A stretch of 64,000 nt of DNA from the NCBI GenBank assembly GCA_019925105.1, contig JAHGAU010000027.1, positions 682,001-746,000 of the forward strand, in the 5' to 3' direction. How positions within the stretch are numbered: position 1 is the first letter of the stretch; every line of letters starts with the position of its first letter. Source of the DNA: Niebla homalea. Lineage: Eukaryota; Ascomycota; Lecanoromycetes; Lecanorales; Ramalinaceae. Under the pieces are notes generated by a model, which worked only from the letters and a program-made list of their open reading frames with translations, was not told the origin of the DNA and did not search any database. A program made the position numbers and the translations under genes. This document shows, piece after piece, positions 26,454 to 35,153 of this stretch.

Positions 26454-26885
26454 GCGTGGTTAAGTTGCTTAAGAATCCTTGGCATTATTTTTTATACGTA
26501 TTTACTCTTAAGGTTTAAACCAATATTATTTATTCCCCTTTAATATTTTATATTATCGGTTATAAATAATTCCTTTTTATTACGATATATATTCTGCCAA
26601 GTTTTACCTATATCTTTAGCCATAACGTGGTAATAAAGGGTGCTGAAAAAAGTCCAAGAATTTAAAGGAGAATCTATCCGTTAATAGATTTTATTTACCC
26701 TTTCTTACTTAATAATCTTTAAGTCTAATTATATAAAACTTATATAAATCGATTCCTTAATAATTGTATATTTATCCCGATTAGTAGCTTTATATTTAAC
26801 GCGTTATTCGTGGAGTTAATATAGGCCATTAGAGTGGTTGCGCGCAAAAAATAATGCCAAGGATTCTTAAGCAACTTGACCACGC
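26454..26885. mobile_element. Non-autonomous TIR element (432 bp), TA target site
   Basis: A 40-bp terminal inverted repeat, GCGTGGTTAAGTTGCTTAAG.. on the left and its complement ending GCAACTTGACCACGC at 26885, has one or two mismatches. TA lies outside both ends (26452-26453, 26886-26887), as in Tc1/mariner/pogo elements. The interior is AT-rich with no ORF. The left repeat has TTAAG where the right has TCAAG, a C-to-T difference. Confidence 0.8.
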
Positions 26886-28761
26886 TAAATGGCTGCTTTG
26901 CTGTGCGCATATATATGCTGCTTCCTCTTTACGCTGCTTTCCTCTTCACCTTCAATCTATCCACTTTGAGACCTTAGCTACTGGCCATTGGCGCTCTCGA
27001 GAACCTGTCCCGTCTCGCATGGAGCCTATCCCTTGCCCTTATCGTATCGACATTGCACCGAGCTGAACCTCATCGTTTAACCGGCTTGGACCCGGTCCAC
27101 CGCCTCCAATCAGACCTCCCAGCATGGAGCAGATCGCAGGTTATTACATACTGGTGTGACATCCGATCGGAGATGACTCCCTGTTTGGCTGTGCCGAGCT
27201 CTGTATTAGCAAAGCGTAACCGCATCACGGCATCGGTGATGCTATTGTTCAAGAGCAGTGCCGGATACTCCAGTGGATAGAGGCGCAGATCCTTGAAAGG
27301 CAGGTAACATAGCTTCGTAGAGCGATGTGGAGAAGAGAAAGAGCCTGGGTATAAAGGAAGAGCTATCCACCCTTCACTTTCCATCATGTCAGAGCTGCCC
27401 CTCATGTACAGCTTCGACAACAACATACCGCTTTCCTTATAAACGCTCGCCTCACTTACCTCGCCTACCTCGCGCGGCTCGCTCGCCTCGCCCATCTGGC
27501 TCAGCTCGCCCAACTCGCCGTCCGCTCCCTGCCCGCCCAACTTGCTTAGTACGTCTAAATCGACTTTCAATGATCCGCCAATGCCGTCTTAATGGGGAAG
27601 AACAACAGAAGAATCCTTCCCGATCCTAGATCATTCCTCCGCTCGCCGAGCGGCTCATGGTACCCTCTCATCCTTACTGCTTCCCCTGGTGGTGCTCTTA
27701 TATCAGTGTTAAGCCGTTCTGGACAGGAAAACCTTGGAACTTCCACCGCCTTAGGTAATAGCAGCCCGGATCGTTACCAAAGACAAATCGAGCCGACCGA
27801 CGAGCTGCAGCCGGGCGTACTGCAATCAGTCGAGACTAGCGAGTACCGGAACCGTTGGAACCCCTCACCCTCGTTCCCTGATATCGACTCGATGGTGAAC
27901 CCTTTGGCCAAGGATGACGGGCAAGATACCGTTGCAAACCTCCTTGCTAGCCCCAGCCTCCCTGGCAATCACGATGACCTAGCACTGCCGCAATCTCCCT
28001 CGCCGAGCGTGTCCACCTGTTCGTAATCGCAATCGCAAGGGTTGTCGGCCCAGCGACGAGGAAGACCTTGTGTTTACCACCAAACCTTCACCCTTGGGGG
28101 AATCACCTGCCGCATTATGAGCGCCACACCGAAGGCCAATGGTATACACGAGCTGGTTATGCGGGCGAACGTGTCGGCCGATACCTTTTCGCAGCTCGCA
28201 CCTATTGCAGCAAAAGGAAGGTTCCAGAGACCGCGCAAGAGCAGGGGAAAAGTGGGCATGAGACAGTGCAGACCACGCAAGCGGAAGGGATCAGGCCCAG
28301 CGCAACAGGAAGGGAATGGGGGGCTTAAAACAGAGGCGCAGGGTTTGGAAGCAGGCGGGAGGCCAGAGGCACCATAAGCACCAATTGGAGCTTCAAGGTT
28401 CGTGCGGGATGGACAGACACGTACTGGGACAATGTAGCAAACAAAGTGATGCAAACTATGACCGCACCCTGTGCAAAGCTACGCCAAGTGACTCCTCAGA
28501 CCGCGCAGAAAACCTCGGTGTTGGTCCCCCTCCAAGCTCGCTGGAAGACAGGGCCAGAGCCCACAGCTCTCGGCAGTGTCACTATTGCTTGGCCTTTGTG
28601 CATCCAATATCTCAGCGCCGTCGTTCACCCGCTAGTCGGCTCCTTGCTTTCTTGAACGCCGGCTCAGTTGCTTGGGTGAGCGATGTTGTCGGCGGAACCT
28701 CTTACGAGGCTAGGGAGCTCGACTGGCTCTCGTCTTCTTGTATTGGGACGGTAGATTCCGA
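26886..28761. other. GC-richer island between two mobile elements, unknown content
   Basis: About 1.9 kb with balanced composition, bounded exactly by the TIR element and the DIRS-like element. Open frames of 100-166 codons occur on both strands but none matches a family I recognise. Plus-strand frames at 27592-28026 (PSPSFPDIDSMVNPLAKDDG) and 28042-28377 have protein-like composition. The segment 27440-27540 is a CTCGCC-rich low-complexity run. It may be a decayed gene or the body of an uncharacterised repeat. Confidence 0.4.
27070..27570 (-). CDS. Hypothetical protein (166 codons), weakly supported
   Basis: This is the longest frame of the GC island. The N-terminal 40 residues are a Gly/Glu-rich low-complexity segment made by the CTCGCC repeats on the other strand (GELGELSQMGEASEPREVGE). 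The remainder (for example STKLCYLPFKDLRLYPLEYP) has ordinary composition. No motif, signal peptide or membrane segment is visible, and overlapping frames exist on the plus strand. It could be a chance frame in a GC-rich repeat. Confidence 0.25.
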   Translation of the reverse strand: MKVDLDVLSKLGGQGADGELGELSQMGEASEPREVGEVSEASVYKESGMLLSKLYMRGSSDMMESEGWIALPLYPGSFSSPHRSTKLCYLPFKDLRLYPLEYPALLLNNSITDAVMRLRFANTELGTAKQGVISDRMSHQYVITCDLLHAGRSDWRRWTGSKPVKR

Positions 28762-28857
28762 CTAATTTGCTCGATCCCTGCTACGTGTATATGTGGATAC
28801 GTGGTGTTTTTGGTGTTTGTAGTGTTTTGATTGGCCTGTCTCAGGACCTAAGCTACA

Positions 28858-28903
28858 GGGACCTCGCCGTCGAGGTCCCAGGGCACCTCGCCGTCGAGGC
28901 ACC
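28858..28903. repeat. Palindromic GGGACCTCG..CGAGGTCCC plus direct repeat at the element 3' end
   Basis: GGGACCTCGCCGTCGAGGTC (28858 on) is a near-perfect hairpin with a 4-base loop. The core ACCTCGCCGTCGAGG is repeated in direct orientation at 28885-28899. The same structure, one base different, is at about 56970-57015 in the deletion derivative. Structured termini are expected of tyrosine-recombinase retroelements, where they serve circle formation. Confidence 0.7.
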
Positions 28904-29005
28904 CCCCGCCATGGCCCGGCCACGGGGTGAAGCCAGGGCTGAGAACCCCCAAAGCCAAAACATAAGTCTTGAAGAGACGACCCAGACGAGTATCGGCTGG
29001 CCTGT

Positions 29006-29968
29006 TCAGCCCTGGGTAAGCTGGTGGCGTCGTGATGCCGCAAGGATGGTATTGTCAGCCAAGTCGATGTAGAGCTGGTATGCGTCCGACTTCCATCTAC
29101 CGAATTTTTTGATGAGCTTAGTACTCAACCCAGCTCTTTGTGCGTCCGTAGCTGCACCCCGACGGAAGGAGTGGCCGGAGTAGTCACCGCGGATGCCACA
29201 CTATATGAGCCGCTCATGTAGTGTGCTGACAACGAGGTCCCGTATAAATGGCCTCGAGGTGAGAGAGAAGAGCGGGGCTTGTGGTAAAGCCGCCACCTAA
29301 GAGTATAGGTCCTTTAGAGACCGTACAGGACAAGCCTCACCGGAGGTTGCTGCGATCTTGAGGGTGACTCCTTCCCGGAAGGTGTCCGTCTTTGACGTTG
29401 GGATGTAGAGCTCTATGTAGCCGTCCCTGAACTTCACACAAGATCGGGTTATGTGGTGTTTCTCAAAGTCCGGTTTGAGGTCGGCTTTATCATAGGTGAA
29501 CTCCCCCACCCGCAAAAAGCCCGCATGAGCAAGGCAAAAGGCGGCCCGCATGGTGAAGTCGAATTCGGTGGTGGTGTCAAAGCTGCGTATGAGCTTGATG
29601 AGGATGTCATTGGTGATGGGAAGCCGTTCCCTTCGCGTGTGTTCACCCTGCAGTCTCTTTACGCCGCGTATGAGACGTTGAAGTACCGGGTGTTGGAAAA
29701 CCTCGAGGTTTCCGACGCCCCGGTCGATGTGTGCCGATTTGACGGCGGTAAGGTAGCTTTTGATGGTCTTGTAGGGTAGCTTTCTGGTGTCAGCGAGGTA
29801 TATACACCATTCAATGAGTGCGAGGGGTGAAGTGGGAATGGCCGGGTGAACCCCGTGCATGGCACACCACTCGAAGTAGGAGTTGCTCCCTGTACTGTAT
29901 GACGACCTCGTACTCGGTGCGAGGCCGAGACGCAGGTATCGCGCCGCTTGTGAACTGATTTGACTCAC
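29006..29968 (-). pseudogene. Tyrosine recombinase of the DIRS-like element
   Basis: About 320 codons in one frame with two internal TAG codons (29297-29299 and 29201-29203). The N-terminal SAM-like region (YLRLGLAPSTRSSY, WCIYLADTRKL) precedes the catalytic part: Arg I in AGFLRVGEF, Lys in SKTDTF, HxxR in GHSFRRGAA near 29170, Trp in KKFGRWKS, and the nucleophile Tyr in DAYQLYID. All key residues are present, so only the nonsense codons inactivate it. TAG codons are the product expected of C-to-T change of CAG or G-to-A change of TGG. The frame overlaps the end of the RT ORF by four bases (GTGA) and is open further upstream, so the start may be earlier or translation may be coupled. Confidence 0.85.
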
Positions 29969-31635
29969 GTCCCACCCGTTTTTGGTGTGTCTGTGGTCCG
30001 GTGCAGTCGCGATATGCGTAGGTGTGCGAGCTGAGGTAAACTGTTAGCGATTTTCTCCCACTCAAATCTCGAAATCCAGTCAGCTATCCAGTTATCCTTA
30101 GTGGAGATCCACTCCGTAGTATACTCAATATCGTCCGGGAGTAGAATAAGGGCTAGCTGACGAACGGTGCTCATAGCCTGGCCTCGCACGGTCAGGTTCC
30201 TGATGCCGTAGACGACCTCCGTGTTATCTGAGTGGATCACCACCGAGTTCCTTGTTAACACGGTACGCCACCGCCGCAAAGCCTTAAGTACGGCCGTCAT
30301 CTCAAGGACGTTTATGTGAGCCCTTCTCAGCCGAGGAGGTGGCCTGCAGGCAAAGGTGAACTCCGGGGTAGGTGCGTCCCCAGTGTCTTTGAGTAAATAG
30401 CCACTTATACCGTGGGTAGACAACGCGTCGGTATAAAGGTGATACCGTGACCGGGTTGCTGAGAGCCGTCTCAGGCATAGGCCGTTGTAGTTATTCAGCA
30501 GCCTTTGCCACCAGGAGAGGTCCTTGCGGATCTCGTCATTCATGTGGATCCATCGACGATCGGCCTTTGCAAGCTCGTTATACAGCCTACAAAGGAAAGG
30601 CCGTCCTAGTGGTATCACTTTAGCTACAAAGCTCAGTAGACCTACTAGGGACTCGAGTATGGTATATTTGATTGAGCGGCTCTTAAAGGCGTCTTTAATA
30701 CCCTGGATTACTCGTTGTAGCTTATCCTGCGGCAAGCGTACCTCCATTGCCACGGTATCTATCTCAATACCCAGGAAGTCAAATATAGTGCCTGCGAGGT
30801 CTTTCTTAAGGTTCACGAGCAACCCGAGTTCGTTATATAAGCGGTTAAAGGCCTGATTGAAAACCTCAGGGTCGGTCCCCGGCGGGAATATACCGAGGAA
30901 GTCGTCTAGGTAATGGAGTACGATGCTAAAACCGAGCTCGGCGATGAGTATCCAATGTAAGCCTTTTGCCACGAGATTAAACAGGAACGGTGCGGTTCTC
31001 AATCCAAAGGGGAGGAAACACTCAGTGTAGTAGGTACTGTCCCACGTGAACCCGAGTAGCCACCGGTTACCTATGGCCACCGGGACATGGCGGAAGGTAT
31101 AAGACAAGTCCTTTTTGACGAGTATAGAGCCCGGGCCCTATGTAATTACCGCGTCGATCGCTTCGTCGATAGACGTATACTCAAGGGCCCCATGGAGGAC
31201 GTCGATTCCGTCGTTAATAGATTCCCCGCGGGGGTATAAGAGGTCGTAGATGCGGCGCCATCCACCGTTATGCTTAGGAGCTAAAGCCAGTGGGGAGCAT
31301 ATGTATGGTCCATCAGGGACGTACGTATGGGTAATGAGACGGTTCTTGGCCAGTTGTTTGTGGATATCGTTACTTAACACGGTGGGGTCCTCTATGGCTG
31401 ACGGGTGGGGTGGGTAGACTGCGGACCTACTAGGGCCGTAATAACCTAATTTTACCCCGAAACGGCTTAGTTGCCCTATTAGCGAGCGGTAATCGCGGTC
31501 CGGGTGACGGTATAGCCAAAAATCCCACTTTTCGGCTTTAAGTGGGACTTCTCTATCTACTCGATCACCACTTATATCTACCATACAGTAGGGTAGGCCT
31601 TCACTAATGCTTATCAAGGACGAGGGGATAACCAC
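29965..31635 (-). pseudogene. Reverse transcriptase-RNase H of the DIRS-like element
   Basis: One frame of about 556 codons with a single TAG at 31138-31140. The RT part shows DGPYICSPLALAPKHNGGWR, VKKDLSYTFRHVPV (first catalytic Asp), FGLRTAPFLFN and the YLDDFLG catalytic box near 30900. The RNase H part follows with YHLYTDAL, VLEMTAVLKAL, IHSDNTEVVYG and DNWIADWIS, giving the D-E-D-D residues. This RT-RH type with a VLExxA glutamate is characteristic of DIRS/Ngaro elements. The TAG lies just before the first catalytic Asp. It is in the same frame as the upstream gag and separated from it by one TAA (31648-31650), so gag-pol may once have been one ORF. Confidence 0.88.
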
Positions 31636-31647
31636 GGAGTCGGCCAG

Positions 31648-32130
31648 TTATCTATTGCGGGGCTGCCTGAGTGGCAACGCGTTGGGATTACCTTGTTGAG
31701 TACAGTCCCGGGCCTTATAAGAACCCTTGCAATTGTAGCATACGTGGCTACGCCGACACTCGAAATCGGACGCTATACACTTGTCCTCATTCCAGTTACG
31801 GCAGGCTTGGTCCTTTTTATCCCTGTATCCCGACGTCGCCGTGGCGGCCGGCCGTGAAGTTAAGGAGGCTGCTGCATCAGGGCGGGGTCTTAGGACGCCG
31901 TGGGTCCTATCCGCGTCGTGGACCGTCCAGTTCTCCGGTCTATCCTGGCCATAGGCTATCGCACGGCCGATAAAGATATGATGGTACCGAATCACGGAGT
32001 CGAGGGTACACGAGACCAGTAGCTTAAAAAGATGGGCCCGGTACGTTATAAAGGCCTCATATATTTTGAGCTGTCTCTCCGGGTTAAAGTAATAAAGAAT
32101 TATAAAGTAGATCTCGATATTAATAAATAA
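31648..32130 (-). pseudogene. Gag-like protein with zinc knuckle, DIRS-like element
   Basis: The frame is open from about 32130 to the TAA at 31648. The C-terminal half carries a cysteine/histidine cluster: ACRNWNEDKC, ECRRSHVCYNCKG and ARDC, a fungal CCCH/CCHC-type knuckle. The upstream half (NPERQLKIYEAFITYRAHLF, then SVIRYHHIFIGRAIAYG) resembles the region before the knuckle in fungal YR-retroelement gags. The true N-terminus lies in RIP-mutated DNA and is lost. Confidence 0.6.
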
Positions 32131-33112
32131 TAACCGGTATTTCTTCTTAAACGTGTTCTTTTTACCTTAAGGCCCAGCTTTAAAAGAGTGGTATTTTATT
32201 ATAATCCTTTTAAAAGCTAAATAATCTAGATCCCCTTTTTATATAGCGGTAAACCAGGACTTCTTAATTAAAGGAAATTTAATATAAATATTACGGTACT
32301 TATGGAAAAACGTACTTAACGAAATATCCTTAAAGGATATTTCGTATCTATTATAATATAAACCTTATAAAGTTTCCGACTCTAATATTATATTTTATAT
32401 CTTAACTTAAGGCTATCTATATTAAAGGAAAAACAGCTAGGACTATTAATAAGGTATTTAAATAAATAAGGTATATCCGGCTGGTACGTATAGCCACCCC
32501 CCCGTTTACGGAACCTATAAAGGTAAGGCCCTAGGCTGATTGGGTTACTAAATAAGGGGCTTTTATATATAATAGACCTTAATCTTTTATACGTCGGTAT
32601 TATTATTATTATTAAAATTGAAAATAATAGGCTTAATTAATAACTATAGATTTATAATATAGGCATAACGAGAATAAGATTATAACGTAAACCCGGACGT
32701 GGATTTACTATTAATAAGCTTTTTAACTTAACCGTATAAAGTACGATCTATTATCTTTTTAGCCGCGGAGGACGCCCTAGCCGGTCCTTTTAACGATAAG
32801 GGCCCCGGGACGGCTTTACCACGCGAGGCCGATCGGGTGGAGCAAGCGGTAACAGTAAGGTTAAAGCGGGTAAGCATAATGATAAATATATTAAATAGTC
32901 TATTAAGTACGGAGTTAATGAAAAAACAATAAATATTTAATAGAAAGGACGTATATAGAGCAATTTTAATAAAAGCCGTTATCCAAGTAGGTCCTTAAGG
33001 ATAAGATAAAGAACTCAGGGATTTAGGTAAGCTGGCTTATATAAATCTCTGAGCTCCCCCGCACGGCCCCTGAAGAGCCGCTTAGCCGATAAGTGGCTAT
33101 TCCGCATGTCCG
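32131..33112. other. RIP-mutated 5' part of the DIRS-like element
   Basis: AT-rich DNA without a readable frame, corresponding to the 5' leader and gag N-terminus. Bases 32960-33144 match 57128-57290 of the deletion derivative (CTCAGGGATTT, ATATAAATCTCTGAGCTCCC, GCACGGCCCCTGAAG), where the derivative keeps the unmutated bases: for example TGACAAAGGCCGTTGTCC there against TAATAAAAGCCGTTATCC here. Confidence 0.7.
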
Positions 33113-33268
33113 GCAAATTAGCTAGTAGCTAAACTACACCCTAAAGGAAGCGGATTAAGAAAGGTCGAAATCAATTTCCGTTAATAAATCTTTAATGGCC
33201 GAGCAGATCTTTCCGCGTAAAGTCGGTATTTAGTTATTATATATATTTCTAATGAATCTATAAGCTCT

Positions 33269-33640
33269 TTACTTCTTTATATTATTTAACGTCGTAAAGT
33301 TAAATTCGTAAATTAAATAACGATAGAAAGTAACTTTTCCCTCTTCTATCCGGGGGTAATGGCCGTAGATCCTTACCATCCTATGGTCATGCGAAATAGA
33401 AAATACGAGTATCTCCCGGTCCAGCTCTTTCTCGCGCTTTACTGATTTATAGAGTTTAATGAGCGCTTTGACGGCAATGGTTATATTATGCATATTCTGC
33501 CGGTCGGTTATATTAAGAGCCACGGTACTGTATTTAACCTTATAAGTGAAGAAAGGAAATAATATTCGGTAAGTTACCACGAAATAGGAATTATCGTAGA
33601 TACCGTTAATTAGCTTTTCGAGCTTCTATAGCTAATTACT
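33269..33640 (-). pseudogene. DUF7924-type domain fragment
   Basis: A minus-strand frame reads LEKLINGIYDNSYFVVTYRI then LNITDRQNMHNITIAVKAL, KREKELDREILVFSISHDHR, VRIYGHYP and TFYRYLIYEFNF. This is the conserved core of a fungal family annotated as DUF7924, often at the C-terminus of long hypothetical proteins; molecular function unknown. Upstream a TAG interrupts the frame near 33640 and downstream the final WTAYKFT-type segment is missing. A GTG, not an ATG, starts the longest frame. It is probably a gene fragment caught between transposons. Confidence 0.65.
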
Positions 33641-33644
33641 CGTG

Positions 33645-35140
33645 AATATAGATCTTCTGCATCCAACAGAATAATCTGGCTTCGGCAATGGACCCTTTAC
33701 GGCTATATTGCCTGTTCAGCTTTTATTAACCCCTTTAATAAGATGATTAAGGTGTTAAGCTCCAAAGGTTGTTAACGCTTTGACCGAAAGGACAATCAAT
33801 CAACCTATATATATCCTGGATCATTCTAGTTTCGTTCCTGTCTTATAGTTTTCGGCACGTCTCTTTAAACAGATCGTCACGAAACAAGGATTCTTAAAGG
33901 GTAGGCTGCTCCGACTTCAAAAGACGCCAACAGAGATCTTTACTTTCCTGCGTGATACCCGACGGCGATAGGCGTATATAGCTTACCTTTCCCTCGAGTA
34001 GGCTGGTATAATGTATGGTTCGATACCCACTACTCTTGCTTTTTCGTTCCCTTTAGTTACTAGAACCGTTCAGGCTTGAGACCGACGGTTTTCAATTAAG
34101 GGAGCGCTGGAGTTTTCTGATAGGATGTGGAATCTCGTGACCATCTACCTTAATATACTTGACAGGATGTTTCACTTGACCCTATAACTGTTCAGATGTT
34201 TCCTTCGTCTTTTCGTCTTATTTATATAAGGCTCTGGGCCACGTGTCGTTCATGATCCAATATTGGATCGGATCGCTAGTCTCAACAGCGGTCTTGCGCC
34301 AATCCTTCTCTTCTCTTTCCTACTCCGGCAGTCTTACACAAGCGATTCTGTGTTGAGACCAAACCTCTCGTTGCTTCGAGGGAGGTTGGGAACGGTGCCC
34401 GCATTCTCCTTGCTCCCGTTTTCGTTTTCGGGTGGATTCTCTTGAACAGGACTCGGAACTCTATTGGTTTGCAGGTTAACTTGAAAACGAGGCAAAAAGG
34501 AGCGCAATCACATATTCCTTGGCTTTCAGAGATTACAATTGCTGCCGGTACTTCCTGGGGCTTGCGAAGACTTACTGCCCCCTGCATGCGCTTGCTTCTG
34601 CGGAGGGTATGCGTTTTGTGGATGCATTTCATATGTTGTCGTACGTCTCTGTCGATAGTCGACTTGATTTGACGGCAGGCCATGTCGAATAAAAGAGAGG
34701 GAATATCGAAATATATAGCCGCTGGACATGAAACGCTCCTGCGCTCAGCTTTGGCCCAAACATCTTGTAATAGTAGGACTGGTACTCAGGCGTAGTTGTA
34801 AAGCTGCCAAAATAGTATGGCGCATTTTCAAATCTGGACCCAGCGGAGCGTTCGGTGACGCAAAATGTTTAAAGATTAACGTCGAAAGAGACTGTAATGC
34901 TGAAGACATTAGTCAGAGGACGTTATCTATGTCGAGACCGTCGTAGTTGGACGCCATAGGTCCGGAGACTGTTTGGGTCCTAAGATACTTGTATGAAGCA
35001 AAGGGGTTAAGGTCACGAGTCTGCAGATAAAGCTAGTCTTAACTGCAGGGATCCCAAGAAGAGCGCTTGGTAATAAATCAGAAGTCTCGGCCAATAGAAG
35101 AGAATCTTCATTTGCTCAACTTTCGATAAGGGTAATACCG
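33645..35140. other. Unassigned region before the HD-kinase gene
   Basis: Composition is mixed. Frames of 60-133 codons overlap on both strands (34282-34683 minus, 34442-34672 plus) with no recognisable domain. The region could contain the 5' exons or promoter of the downstream gene. A TATTTATATAAGG motif at 34219 could be a TATA box but has no clear start codon after it. Confidence 0.35.
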
Positions 35141-35153
35141 AATGGAGGCCTAG

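Larger units (their letters stand above)
28762..33121 (-). mobile_element. DIRS-like tyrosine-recombinase retrotransposon
   Basis: A 4.4-kb element on the minus strand with gag-like zinc-knuckle, RT-RNase H and tyrosine recombinase in that order. It has no DDE integrase and no LTRs, which defines the DIRS order. Short inverted ends are visible: CTAATTTGC at 28762-28770 and GCAAATTAG at 33113-33121. Homology with the internally deleted copy at 56872-57290 places both element ends, though on the right it continues to about 33144. No target duplication is seen, as known for recombinase-mobilised elements. The 5' third (32130-33000) is strongly AT-rich and RIP-mutated while the coding 3' part is mostly readable, with four nonsense codons. 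I could not find the split direct repeats or internal complementary region that would separate DIRS1, PAT and Ngaro types. Confidence 0.82.

Noticed and set aside
29453..29779. 108-codon plus-strand frame in the recombinase region
   Set aside because: Shadow of the tyrosine recombinase gene on the other strand.
30524..30856. 110-codon plus-strand frame in the RT region
   Set aside because: Shadow of the RT-RNase H gene, which has clear catalytic motifs.
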